Shown here in pieces: positions 51,315 through 59,578 of a stretch of 64,000 bases of DNA; the stretch's first letter is position 1; each line of letters opens with the position of its first letter. Both the position numbers and the translations under genes were made by a program. Origin of the DNA: Candidatus Fraserbacteria bacterium (GTDB taxonomy: Bacteria; Bipolaricaulota; Bipolaricaulia; RBG-16-55-9; JAJCYT01); NCBI GenBank assembly GCA_029262795.1, contig JAJCYT010000017.1, forward strand, positions 1 through 64,000. The letters run 5' to 3'. The notes under the pieces are model-generated. The model had not been told where the DNA came from and ran no database searches. It saw nothing but the letters and a program-made list of their open reading frames with translations.

Positions 51315-51343
51315 TTGACAATTTTTTCAACCTCTGTTATGAT
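51315..51343 (+). promoter_or_regulatory. Near-consensus sigma-70 promoter
   Basis: A perfect TTGACA at 51315-51320 is separated by exactly 17 bp from TATGAT at 51338-51343. It is the best promoter match I found in the window. It precedes the 19-codon ORF at 51381 and the 65-residue gene at 51638. Confidence 0.8.
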
Positions 51344-51380
51344 GCTGTTCTAAACCCAGACCAAAAGGAAGGTGATCATA

Positions 51381-51440
51381 ATGATTAATCAATTTAACAC
51401 ATGTGACGCCAAAGGTCTGTGGGATAACCTCACAGCCTAA
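51381..51440 (+). CDS. 19-residue peptide or leader ORF
   Basis: The ATG follows GGAAGGTGATC, an unusually long match to the 16S anti-SD sequence, 3 bp away. The peptide is MINQFNTCDAKGLWDNLTA. A near-consensus promoter lies about 40 bp upstream. It may be a leader peptide controlling the downstream 65-residue gene, or a bioactive peptide with a single Cys. The sequence is too short to assess by homology by eye. The 200-bp spacer to the next gene has no strong terminator. Confidence 0.42.
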   Translation: MINQFNTCDAKGLWDNLTA

Positions 51441-51637
51441 CACTCTAGTAGGCGGTTTCATTTATCGGCTTGAGCCATGATGTTTCTGAAACGCATGTCT
51501 CAAACTCAATTTCAACCCCTTAATCAAGTTGGCGGATTGTGATTTAAAGTCTTTTTAGATCATTTGGTCCACAAAAGTTGATCGGAATTTCACCTGTTAC
51601 AGGTTCGTTCGTGTCCCATTTATAGGAGGCTACAAAG

Positions 51638-51835
51638 ATGCATTGGGAACAACTTCCGCATTGGCTAGAACTCGCCAGCGAATCCAGACGTAATGAGCTG
51701 TTGCGCGATTGTGAACAGCACCGTCTGTTGAAGCGAATCCGCGTCAAACGTCCCAACCTCAACCGATTGAGCTATCAGCTCGGCAGCATGTTGGTGAATT
51801 TAGGCGCACGACTTCAAAATCGTCAAGCACTTTAA
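51638..51835 (+). CDS. Small conserved-looking basic protein
   Basis: 65 residues; AGGAGG lies 8-9 bp before the ATG. The sequence MHWEQLPHWLELASESRRNE continues as an Arg-rich helical peptide (LLKRIRVKRPNLNRLSYQLG), ending LVNLGARLQNRQAL. It has no Cys, signal peptide or membrane span. The excess of Arg and Lys suggests nucleic-acid or membrane-surface contact, but no function can be named. The strong ribosome site argues it is expressed. Confidence 0.6.
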   Translation: MHWEQLPHWLELASESRRNELLRDCEQHRLLKRIRVKRPNLNRLSYQLGSMLVNLGARLQNRQAL

Positions 51836-51865
51836 TTGACGATGCAACGTTGAGAGGAGGGTATG

Positions 51866-51949
51866 ATGATAATTTCGATTTCATACCACAACATAACTAT
51901 TACAGTCACAAGCGCCCTGCGGAGCCAGGGCGCTCTGACTTTGATTTAA
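51866..51949 (+). CDS. Possible 27-residue peptide overlapping a hairpin
   Basis: GAGAGGAGG lies 5 bp before the second of two tandem ATG codons. The reading frame gives MIISISYHNITITVTSALRS and ends QGALTLI. A hairpin (AGCGCCCTG / CAGGGCGCT at 51911-51934) lies within the end of the frame, so the ORF may be incidental to a terminator. Confidence 0.3.
   Translation: MIISISYHNITITVTSALRSQGALTLI
51911..51934 (+). terminator. Possible terminator hairpin after the 65-residue gene
   Basis: AGCGCCCTG pairs perfectly with CAGGGCGCT around CGGAGC. The trailing tract (CTGACTTTGATTT) is only partly T-rich. A second hairpin follows at 52009-52035. Confidence 0.45.
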
Positions 51950-52008
51950 GAGACTAAAGGGAAAAGTTGGATAAAGGCTTCAAACCCCCAACCCTCTTGA
52001 TCTAAGGG

Positions 52009-52035
52009 AGCCCCTTCCAAAGTCAGAAGGGGGCT
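52009..52035 (+). terminator. Hairpin ahead of the alpha/beta hydrolase gene
   Basis: AGCCCCTTC (52009-52017) pairs with GAAGGGGGCT (52026-52035) with a single bulge. ATGTTTTGG follows. It separates the small-gene cluster from the hydrolase at 52106. Confidence 0.45.
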
Positions 52036-52105
52036 ATGTTTTGGGATATGAAGCTGATGCTGAAAATGAAACCTTATTCTTAATTTGTAATTTTAAGGAG
52101 ACTGA

Positions 52106-52921
52106 TTGAATCAGCAATCTGTACAAGAAAACTGGTTAGCTGTTGAGGGCACCAAGCTGTATTACGAAACCAAAGGGCAAGGCACACCCATCATTTTTCT
52201 CCATGCCGGCATTGCCGACAGCCGCATGTGGGATGATCAATTCGAAGAATTTTCAAAGAGACATCAAGTCATTCGTTTCGATTTTCGTGGCTTTGGTAAC
52301 TCCGTTTTGACTGAAGATACGTTTACCCATACTGGTGATTTACTGCATCTGTATGAACATTTGAACATCGAAAAGGCAATTCTCGTCGGGGCTTCTTTTG
52401 GCGGTGCGATGAGCATCAACTTTACTTTGGAAAATTCTGGAAAAGTGTTTGGATTGGTTTTGGCTTGTGCAGCCGTTAATGGCCATTCCTGGTCTGCAGC
52501 TATGCAAGCTTACGGAGATGAAGAAGATGGTTTGGTTGAGCAAGGCGATCTGGATGCTGCCACTGAATGCAATGTTACCATGTGGGTCAACCGACCGGAA
52601 CGTGAAGGCAACGTCAATGAAGCGGTTTGCGAACGCATCCGCCAAATGCAAAACCGTGCCTATGAACTCCAATTGGCGATTGAAGATGACAATGACGAAT
52701 CCTATTTGCCTGATGCCATCATGCGCCTGAAGGAGATTCAAGTGCCATCAATGGTGATGATTGGCGAACACGATGTGGCCGATATGCAGCATCTGGCCAA
52801 GAAATTCTCAGAAGATTTGAACGCCCCACTGATTCAATTTGCAAACAGCGCCCATCTTCCCAATATGGAAGAGCCGGAAAAATTCAATCAAGTGCTGAAC
52901 GATTTTGTGAAGACGCTCTAG
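52106..52921 (+). CDS. Alpha/beta hydrolase
   Basis: 271 residues. The TTG start lies 5 bp after AAGGAG; no in-frame ATG fits. Motifs: PIIFLHAGIADSRMWDDQF (oxyanion region), FDFRGFGNSVLTED, and nucleophile GASFGGAMS. The distal acid lies near MIGEHDVADMQ and the His in FANSAHLPNMEEPEKF. The order is that of haloperoxidase/MhpC-type hydrolases. The substrate cannot be told. It is convergent, 1 bp apart, with the CysQ-like phosphatase. Confidence 0.92.
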   Translation: MNQQSVQENWLAVEGTKLYYETKGQGTPIIFLHAGIADSRMWDDQFEEFSKRHQVIRFDFRGFGNSVLTEDTFTHTGDLLHLYEHLNIEKAILVGASFGGAMSINFTLENSGKVFGLVLACAAVNGHSWSAAMQAYGDEEDGLVEQGDLDAATECNVTMWVNRPEREGNVNEAVCERIRQMQNRAYELQLAIEDDNDESYLPDAIMRLKEIQVPSMVMIGEHDVADMQHLAKKFSEDLNAPLIQFANSAHLPNMEEPEKFNQVLNDFVKTL

Positions 52922-52922
52922 A

Positions 52923-53675
52923 TCAAAAGCCAATAACAAACCCGTCATTGAGCAAATTGGGTTTGTTGTATTTGATCTCATCATGATGGTGTGCGCCGTC
53001 GCGTGCGGAATAGCGATACACACAGTCACCGGCGGCCACATCCCATTCATTCGTCGGGGCGAAGCGTGGGTAGATATCGGCCTTGCCTTCGGCCACCAGA
53101 CAGAATTTTAAAGAACTTCCGGCGAACACGTGTTCTTCAACTTGAATGTCTTTTAGAAACTCAGCGAGCTTGTCAGATCCGTGTGAACGACTGGAAATGA
53201 TTTTTAATGGTTGAGATCTATCGGCTGGATCAGAGAAAATTTGTACCGCTTCTGAGTCGCCTTCTTTTTTCCAGGCACCGACATCTTTGGAGGCATAATA
53301 CAACGTGTCTTGAACCGGCACATAAACCACGCCCAATATTGGCATTCGATCTTCAATAAGAGCAATGTTGATGGTGTACTCACCATTGCGTTTGATAAAT
53401 TCCTTGGTGCCATCCAGGGGATCGATAATCCAAAATTTGGCCCAGTGCTGACGGATTTCATAATCAGGAACTTCTGCTTCTTCCGAAATAAAAGGTGTTT
53501 CTGGATCAAGATTTTTGATGCCATCAGCAATGATGTGATGTGAAGCCAGATCAGCCTCCGTGATGGGAGACTGATCCTCTTTCAAATTCACTTCCACACC
53601 TTCGTGGTAAAATTCCAGCGTGGCTTTGCCTGCCTTCACCGCAATTTCAATGACAGTTTCAAGCATGGATGACAT
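52923..53675 (-). CDS. cysQ: CysQ-like 3'(2'),5'-bisphosphate nucleotidase (inositol monophosphatase family)
   Basis: 250 residues from ATG, whose first base overlaps the stop of citrate synthase (TAATG). Metal-binding motifs are ITEADLASH, FISEEAEVPD, WIIDPLDGTKEFIKR and the C-terminal EWDVAAGDC. DPLDGTKEFI with its FIKRNGEYTINIALIED continuation is specific to CysQ rather than to inositol phosphatases. It would convert PAP to AMP in sulfur assimilation. The stretch after AAGDC (VYRYSARDGAHHHDEIKYNK) is unlike the usual AGG-containing loop and may be locally diverged. Confidence 0.85.
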   Translation of the reverse strand: MSSMLETVIEIAVKAGKATLEFYHEGVEVNLKEDQSPITEADLASHHIIADGIKNLDPETPFISEEAEVPDYEIRQHWAKFWIIDPLDGTKEFIKRNGEYTINIALIEDRMPILGVVYVPVQDTLYYASKDVGAWKKEGDSEAVQIFSDPADRSQPLKIISSRSHGSDKLAEFLKDIQVEEHVFAGSSLKFCLVAEGKADIYPRFAPTNEWDVAAGDCVYRYSARDGAHHHDEIKYNKPNLLNDGFVIGF

Positions 53676-54808
53676 TAAGTCGCACCCCATGTTCGGCCTG
53701 TTGGTCCCACGTATTCAGACTTGGGACGGATGAGGCGGTTGTTTTCCATCTGTTCCAGCACATGAGCAGCCCAGCCACCGATGCGACCAACTGCAAACAC
53801 GGAGCTGAAAATTTCAGATTTCAAACCAATGCCATGCAGCACCAGAGCAGTGTAAAACTCCACATTGGTTTGCAGGTTGCGTCCTGGTTTGTATTCCTCC
53901 AGCAAGCGCAAGGCGGTTTTTTCAACTGCTAAGGCGAGTTCATATAAAGAACGATCACCTGCTTTGTCGAACAATCTTTCAGAAGCCTGGGCCAGTACAT
54001 CTGCGCGAGGGTCACGCACTTTATAAACACGATGGCCAAAACCCATCAGGCGTTCGCCATTGTCGAACATGTTGCGGATGTAGGCCTCGGCATTTTCTGG
54101 TTTGCCAATTTCAAACACCATGTCCAAAGCCGGACCAGGAGCGCCACCGTGCAACGGGCCTTTTAAGGCACCAATGGCACCTGTAATGGCTGAAAACATG
54201 TCTGATTCTGTGGAAGTAATCACCCGTGCGGTGAATGTTGAAGCGTTCAAGCCATGGTCAATGATGGTGGACCAGTAGGTGTCCAAAGCGCGCACAAATT
54301 CAGGGTCTGGCACTTCACCATGAATCAGGTACAAAAACTGACCCGCCTGGCTTAGTTCTTCTTTTGGTTCGAGCGCCGCTTGGCCATTTTTCATGCGCCA
54401 GTAGTTGCCGACAATCACAGGTGCCTTGGCGACCAGTTGAATGGCGCGTGCTCTGTTGGATTCCAATGAATTGTCTTCAGGTGCAGGGTCCGTGACAGAG
54501 AGCGTGGAAACCGCCATGCGCAGCGCATCCATGGTGGGCAGAGATTTTGCAGCGGCCTGCTCCAACACATACATGGCAACATCCGGAAGTTGTTGCAGCG
54601 ATTTGATTTGATCTGAAAAATCTTTGAGCTGTTGGGCATCGGGCAACTGGCCGTGCCAAAGCAAATATAATGATTGTTCATATGTGGCATTGGGTGCCAA
54701 TTCTTCCAATGGGTATCCGGCAATAATCAATTCGCCGGCCAAGCCATCAACGTGGCTTAAGTTGGTTTCCGCAGCAACAGCATTTTCCAGTCCAGACACA
54801 CTGGGCAT
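53675..54808 (-). CDS. gltA: Citrate synthase
   Basis: 377 residues with AAGGAGG 8 bp before the ATG. The short-form type (about 375 residues) is common in bacteria with the hexameric or dimeric class. Catalytic residues: His in IDHGLNASTF, His in GPLHGGAPGPAL, GFGHRVYKVRDPRAD, and the Asp in TNVEFYTALVLHGIG-like context. It condenses oxaloacetate with acetyl-CoA; a 2-methylcitrate synthase role cannot be excluded by eye. The next gene, a CysQ-like phosphatase, is translationally coupled. Confidence 0.94.
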   Translation of the reverse strand: MPSVSGLENAVAAETNLSHVDGLAGELIIAGYPLEELAPNATYEQSLYLLWHGQLPDAQQLKDFSDQIKSLQQLPDVAMYVLEQAAAKSLPTMDALRMAVSTLSVTDPAPEDNSLESNRARAIQLVAKAPVIVGNYWRMKNGQAALEPKEELSQAGQFLYLIHGEVPDPEFVRALDTYWSTIIDHGLNASTFTARVITSTESDMFSAITGAIGALKGPLHGGAPGPALDMVFEIGKPENAEAYIRNMFDNGERLMGFGHRVYKVRDPRADVLAQASERLFDKAGDRSLYELALAVEKTALRLLEEYKPGRNLQTNVEFYTALVLHGIGLKSEIFSSVFAVGRIGGWAAHVLEQMENNRLIRPKSEYVGPTGRTWGAT

Positions 54809-54977
54809 GAATGGAGCCTCCTTAGAATCTACTTTTATCGTTTAATTTCTATCGTTGTCCAAGATGAATAATTTCACGTGTATGATATCAGAAATGGTCA
54901 AAGGATCAACTTCCTCAACAAAAAGTCTTGTCGATTTAAAACACTCGATTTACACTGATTTTCAGAAAGGCAAAACG

Positions 54978-55841
54978 ATGAAAATCATTCTACGTGGTCT
55001 GAAGCTGAGTGTCGTTTTCTTGCTGCTCTGGATAGGGAGTGTGTCAACAGCGTTTGCCCAGGGTGATAGCGGCTATGCAATCCATGTATTTCAAGATGTC
55101 ATCTACTATCAAGGCGAAGGTTTTAATAGCAATAAACATCGCCTGGATATTTATCATCCTGTGATGCGACCCGGAGCGCCTGTCCTCATGTTTGTGCATG
55201 GCGGCGGCTGGACATTTGGCGACAAAAGTCTGTATGCCCATGTGGGCCAAACCTTTGCACAACGTGGCCTGACCACAGTATTGATCAACTATCGCCTTAC
55301 GCCAGAAGTGCAGCACCCTGGTCATATTGAGGATGTGGCCCGCGCATTTGCCTGGATTCATCAAAACATTTCCATCTTTGGTGGCGATCCTGAAAATATT
55401 TTTTTATCGGGCCATTCAGCGGGTGGGCATCTGGTGTCGTTGTTGGCGCTCAACCAAAACTATTTGCAGGTACATGGGCTTTCCAATAATGTCATCAAAG
55501 GCGTTGCTGCGATCAGTGGCGTGTATTTGATTGAGCCGGATTCTGTGGTGCTGCGATCTGTCTTTACTCGAAATCCACAAACACGAGCAGATGCCTCACC
55601 CATCCATCAATTTTCATTGCCGGCACCACCGTTTTTATTTTTATATGCACAGTTTGATTTGATCACTTTGGACATTCAGGCGCGGGAACTGTACCGTCTG
55701 TTTGTCAAAAATAGAGGTCAGGCAGAGATTCAGGAAATTCGTTTTCGCAATCATGATTCCATTGTGGAGCGCATTGGTCATTTCAACGATGCCACCACTG
55801 GTGAAATACAACAGTTTATTTTGAGGAATTTATCTCTATGA
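54978..55841 (+). CDS. Secreted alpha/beta hydrolase (esterase/lipase)
   Basis: 287 residues from ATG (MKIILRGLKLSVVFLLLWIG) after AAAGG; a long upstream extension without a signal peptide is ignored. Signal cleavage is near AFAQGD. Motifs: VHGGGWTFGDKS (oxyanion), IFLSGHSAGGHLVS (nucleophile Ser), an acid in LYAQFDLITLDIQ, and His in FRNHDSIVERIGHFND. Family of BD-FAE/esterase-like serine hydrolases. It overlaps the M20 gene by four bases (ATGA), so this is the first gene of a coupled trio. Confidence 0.9.
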   Translation: MKIILRGLKLSVVFLLLWIGSVSTAFAQGDSGYAIHVFQDVIYYQGEGFNSNKHRLDIYHPVMRPGAPVLMFVHGGGWTFGDKSLYAHVGQTFAQRGLTTVLINYRLTPEVQHPGHIEDVARAFAWIHQNISIFGGDPENIFLSGHSAGGHLVSLLALNQNYLQVHGLSNNVIKGVAAISGVYLIEPDSVVLRSVFTRNPQTRADASPIHQFSLPAPPFLFLYAQFDLITLDIQARELYRLFVKNRGQAEIQEIRFRNHDSIVERIGHFNDATTGEIQQFILRNLSL

Positions 55842-56953
55842 GCATTTCTATTTCAGAACAGTTGCAGGCGCGGATTTTGGATTTGGCTGTTGACATTCAA
55901 CAGGTGCCGGCGCCGACATTTGAGGAAAAAGAGCGTGCGGATTTTATCGAAGCCCAGTTCAGATTACTCAATCTGGAACAGGTTGAACAAGATGAAATGG
56001 GCAATGTGTACGGAAAACTATCCGGAGGATCAGGCAAGCCCCTGTTGGTGAGTGCGCATCTGGACACCGTGTTTCCTATGGGCACCGATCTTACGGTCAA
56101 GCGTGAACCTGGAAAAATTCACGGCCCAGGTATCGGAGACAATTCCGTTGCAGTTGCTGCCTTGATCGGTTTGGCGTGGGCGATTCAGGCATTGAATATC
56201 GAGTTGCCTGGTGATCTTTGGTTCGCCGCCAACGTAGGCGAAGAAGGGCTGGGCGATCTCAAAGGGATGCGGGCCGTTATGGAAAAAATGAAAGATCAAG
56301 TGGCTGCCACCATTGTGCTCGAAGGCATGATGATTGGCTTTGTCTGCTTTCAGGGCATTGGCTCGCGGCGCTATCGCATTTCGGCCACGGCACCCGGCGG
56401 TCACAGTTGGGGCGATTTTGGACAAACCAGCGCGATTCATACCCTGGTTCGATTGTGTGAAAAATTAACTTATTTGGAAGTGCCGACGATGCCAAAGACC
56501 ACCTTTAACATTGGCGTGATCGAGGGAGGTGCTTCGGTCAATACCATTGCAGAAACGGCGAATATCCAACTGGATTTGCGCTCTGAATCTCAAGAAGAAT
56601 TACAGAAATTGATTCAGCAGGTGGATGACATTGTCATGAACTTTGATGCCGGTGATGCCAAAGTGGAAGTGACCACCATAGGGGATCGACCTTCTGGCGG
56701 TATCGAAAAAGATCATCCATTGGTGCAACTTGCGATCAACACGCTCAACGATTTGGGAATGACGAATGCAGACTTGAGGGCTTCTTCAACCGATGCCAAT
56801 ATCCCACTTTCAATTGGACATCCAGCCATCTGCATTGGCATCACTGATGGCCGAAATCCTCACAGGATCAGTGAATACATCGACACCGAGCCGCTTGGCA
56901 AAGGGATGGAACAACTCGTTCGGTTGGTGATCAAAGCACCTGGAGTTGTTTAA
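55838..56953 (+). CDS. M20-family metallopeptidase or amidohydrolase
   Basis: 371 residues; ATGA overlap with the esterase stop. Metal ligands are visible as VSAHLDTVFP, GIGDNSVAVAALIG, and the catalytic pair AANVGEEGLGDLKG. APGGHSWGDFGQTSAIHT marks the dimerisation domain. The family uses two zincs to cleave peptide or amide bonds (aminoacyl, succinyl, carboxypeptidase). Without a signal peptide it is cytoplasmic. It shares one base (TAATG) with the next gene. Confidence 0.92.
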   Translation: MSISISEQLQARILDLAVDIQQVPAPTFEEKERADFIEAQFRLLNLEQVEQDEMGNVYGKLSGGSGKPLLVSAHLDTVFPMGTDLTVKREPGKIHGPGIGDNSVAVAALIGLAWAIQALNIELPGDLWFAANVGEEGLGDLKGMRAVMEKMKDQVAATIVLEGMMIGFVCFQGIGSRRYRISATAPGGHSWGDFGQTSAIHTLVRLCEKLTYLEVPTMPKTTFNIGVIEGGASVNTIAETANIQLDLRSESQEELQKLIQQVDDIVMNFDAGDAKVEVTTIGDRPSGGIEKDHPLVQLAINTLNDLGMTNADLRASSTDANIPLSIGHPAICIGITDGRNPHRISEYIDTEPLGKGMEQLVRLVIKAPGVV

Positions 56954-57954
56954 TGAGACCGTTCGATGATTTAACCAAGCAGGGACAAACGCGGCGTTTG
57001 CGCACATTGGCACTGGAAGCGATCAAAGCCTATTCCATCAAACTGGAAAAGCTGACCTTAATTCAAAACTCGTGGAATGCGACGTATCGCATCGACACCA
57101 CTCAGGCCAAAACATACATGATGCGTGTCAATCGTGCTGGCCCTGGGGCGCACACCATCGAAGAGCTTGAGGCTGAAATGGCTTGGGTGGATGCGCTTTA
57201 TCGTGAAACCAAACTGGGTGTGCCAAAGCCGTTGGTCAATCGGAAAAAGTCGCTCATCACGGTTGCTGAAACACAAGGCATTCCAGAGCCGCGTCATTGT
57301 GTGGTGTTCAGTTGGTTGCCTGGGAAAGTGGTCGGGGACAAAGCAACACCGGAAAATTATTTTAAGCTGGGACAGGTTTCAGCTCAGCTTCACCTTCACG
57401 CAATAAACTTCAAACCACCTCACTCTAAAAAAATTCGTGTTCATGACAATCCACTTCCATTTGGAGATGAAAACGTATTGTTCGATCCGGCCTATAAAAA
57501 GTGGTTTACAGCCAATCAGCGTAAGATCATCGAACAGGCGATGCAGCACACCCAAGCTGCGTTAGATTTTCTCTACCGCAATAAACGTGGACGGCGAATC
57601 ATTCACAACGATCTGCATCACTGGAATGCGATGTTGCATGAGGGCAAAGTTGCTCCTTTTGATTTTGAAGATTTGATGTGGGGATACCCTGTTCAGGATG
57701 TGGCGACCACGCTGTTTTATGTTCAATATGCAGACAATTTCTCCGATTTGCTCCAATCTTTTCAACAGGGATATGAAACAATTACCACATGGCCAGAACG
57801 CTATGGTAGTGAGATCAACCACTATATGGCCGCCCGCCGTTTGATGTTTATCAACTATCTCATCCAATCCACCGATCCTGAAGAACGGGAATTCGCGCCT
57901 CAGTACATCAAAACTGCTGTGTCTCGCTTGCAAGAATATTTGAAATCTCTTTGA
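56953..57954 (+). CDS. Aminoglycoside phosphotransferase-like kinase (choline/homoserine kinase fold)
   Basis: 333 residues. The start shares a base with the M20 stop. The kinase loop is IIHNDLHHWNAML (the D of HxDLHxxN) and the metal-binding Asp is in PFDFEDLMWGYP. FSWLPGKVVGDKATPENYFK supplies the hinge. The family includes choline kinase, homoserine kinase ThrB-II and antibiotic kinases; the real substrate is unknown, and resistance should not be assumed. Tight coupling to an esterase and an M20 enzyme suggests a small catabolic or salvage path. Confidence 0.88.
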   Translation: MRPFDDLTKQGQTRRLRTLALEAIKAYSIKLEKLTLIQNSWNATYRIDTTQAKTYMMRVNRAGPGAHTIEELEAEMAWVDALYRETKLGVPKPLVNRKKSLITVAETQGIPEPRHCVVFSWLPGKVVGDKATPENYFKLGQVSAQLHLHAINFKPPHSKKIRVHDNPLPFGDENVLFDPAYKKWFTANQRKIIEQAMQHTQAALDFLYRNKRGRRIIHNDLHHWNAMLHEGKVAPFDFEDLMWGYPVQDVATTLFYVQYADNFSDLLQSFQQGYETITTWPERYGSEINHYMAARRLMFINYLIQSTDPEEREFAPQYIKTAVSRLQEYLKSL

Positions 57955-58037
57955 GGCAGTAAAATTAAATTTGAAATATAAGTTGCGTTTTGATGAAATA
58001 TTTATTACATTTACTTTGTCGTTGAAAAGGAGCGTTT

Positions 58038-59549
58038 ATGAAAGTCATTATTGAGCAGGGAGAGATTCAGTCTGCATCTGTGGATGCCATTGTGGTGAAT
58101 TTATTCCAAGGCGTGACCCAACCTGGAGGGGCAACGGGTGCTGTGGATCAGGCATTGAATGGTGCAATCAGCGATTTGATTACTACGGGAGATTTCACAG
58201 GTAAATCAGGTGAAGTTGCGACGCTTTACTCTCGTGGTGCAATCACAGCCCAACGGGTGCTTGTGGTGGGATTGGGAGAATCGGACAAGTTTGATCAGGA
58301 AGCTGTGCGTGAAGCCTCTGGTGTGGTGGCAAAATGCGCTGAGAAATTAAATATAAAAGCGCTTGCCACCATCGTGCATGGCGGTGGCATCGGTGGGATG
58401 GATGTGGTTGAGGCAGCTCAGGCTGTGGTCGAGGGCAGTCTTTTGGCAACTTACAAATACGATGCCCCAAAATCCAAGCCCGATGAATCCAAACCAGTGG
58501 AAGAACTCCATCTGGTTGAGTTCGATGCGTCCAAAATCGAACCGATTGAAGCGGGCGCTCAGGCAGGCGAAGCCATTGCTGAAGGCGTCTACCTCGCCCG
58601 CACCCTGGCCAATCAGCCAAGTAATGTGGCAACACCAACCGCAATGGCAGAAGCGGCACAGGCCATGTGTGAGTCAGTGGGATTGAATTGCCACATTCTG
58701 GATGAAGACGAAATGCATGCCGAGAAAATGGGGCTTTTGTCGGCCGTCACAAAAGGGTCCTCCGAACCTGCCAAATTCATCGTGATGGAACACAAACCTA
58801 AAAATGCCAAAAACGATGGCCCTGTGGTCCTCGTGGGTAAGGGCGTGACGTTTGACACCGGGGGATATTCCCTCAAGCCTGTGGCTGGCATCGTCGGTAT
58901 GAAGGGTGACATGAGTGGTGCAGCTGCCGTTATCGGTGCGATGAATGCAGTGGGGCGTTTGAAACTTCCCGTTCATGTGGTGGGCTTGGTGCCTGCTGTT
59001 GAAAATATGGTGAGTGCAACTGCGTTTAAGCCCAACGATGTGTTTATCGGAAAAAATGGCGTCAGCGTGGAAATCATCAGCACGGATGCCGAAGGCCGAT
59101 TGGTTCTGGCTGATGCGCTGTGCTATGCGGACAGTCTCAATCCCAGCGTTGTGATTGATGTGGCAACATTGACCGGTGCCAAAATGATTGCATTGGGCAA
59201 GCACCTCAGTGGTCTGTTTGTCGACGATGACGAACTGCATGACGCACTGGTGGCTGCGGGCAAAAAAACAGGGGAGCCATTTTGGCGTATGCCACTGGAT
59301 CCGATCTACGATCGTCAACTGAAGACCCAAGTGGCAGACTTGAAAAACACTGGAGGCCAACCTGGAGGCGCGGTGACAGCGGCTCGTTTTCTCGCACATT
59401 TTGTAGGCGACTGGCCTTGGGCGCATATCGATATTGCTGGGAATCACTTGTATAGCGAAGGTCCAGAATTCACGCCGCGAAGCTATTTAACTCCAGGCTC
59501 AACAGGCAATCCTATGCGAGCCTTTGTCGAATATTTACGGAATCTTTAG
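58038..59549 (+). CDS. pepA: Leucyl aminopeptidase (M17)
   Basis: 503 residues, the usual size, with GAAAAGGAG before the ATG. Metal- and substrate-binding motifs: VGKGVTFDTGGYSLKPVAGI, MKGDMSGAAAV and the signature STDAEGRLVLADAL (NTDAEGRL in most). KNTGGQPGGAVTAARFLAHF follows as expected. It removes N-terminal residues from peptides in the cytoplasm. Independent transcription unit followed by the OCD-family gene 29 bp on. Confidence 0.96.
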   Translation: MKVIIEQGEIQSASVDAIVVNLFQGVTQPGGATGAVDQALNGAISDLITTGDFTGKSGEVATLYSRGAITAQRVLVVGLGESDKFDQEAVREASGVVAKCAEKLNIKALATIVHGGGIGGMDVVEAAQAVVEGSLLATYKYDAPKSKPDESKPVEELHLVEFDASKIEPIEAGAQAGEAIAEGVYLARTLANQPSNVATPTAMAEAAQAMCESVGLNCHILDEDEMHAEKMGLLSAVTKGSSEPAKFIVMEHKPKNAKNDGPVVLVGKGVTFDTGGYSLKPVAGIVGMKGDMSGAAAVIGAMNAVGRLKLPVHVVGLVPAVENMVSATAFKPNDVFIGKNGVSVEIISTDAEGRLVLADALCYADSLNPSVVIDVATLTGAKMIALGKHLSGLFVDDDELHDALVAAGKKTGEPFWRMPLDPIYDRQLKTQVADLKNTGGQPGGAVTAARFLAHFVGDWPWAHIDIAGNHLYSEGPEFTPRSYLTPGSTGNPMRAFVEYLRNL

Positions 59550-59578
59550 ATGATGCAGAGTATTTAGGAAGGATATTT

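Noticed and set aside
52940..53060. Local double frameshift in the CysQ-like gene near the AAGDC region
   Set aside because: Alternative frames do not restore the expected loop, so divergence or a small deletion is a simpler explanation.
56953..57954. Aminoglycoside resistance gene
   Set aside because: The fold is shared with many metabolic kinases; linkage to an esterase and an M20 enzyme favours metabolism, and no resistance signature residues are known to me here.
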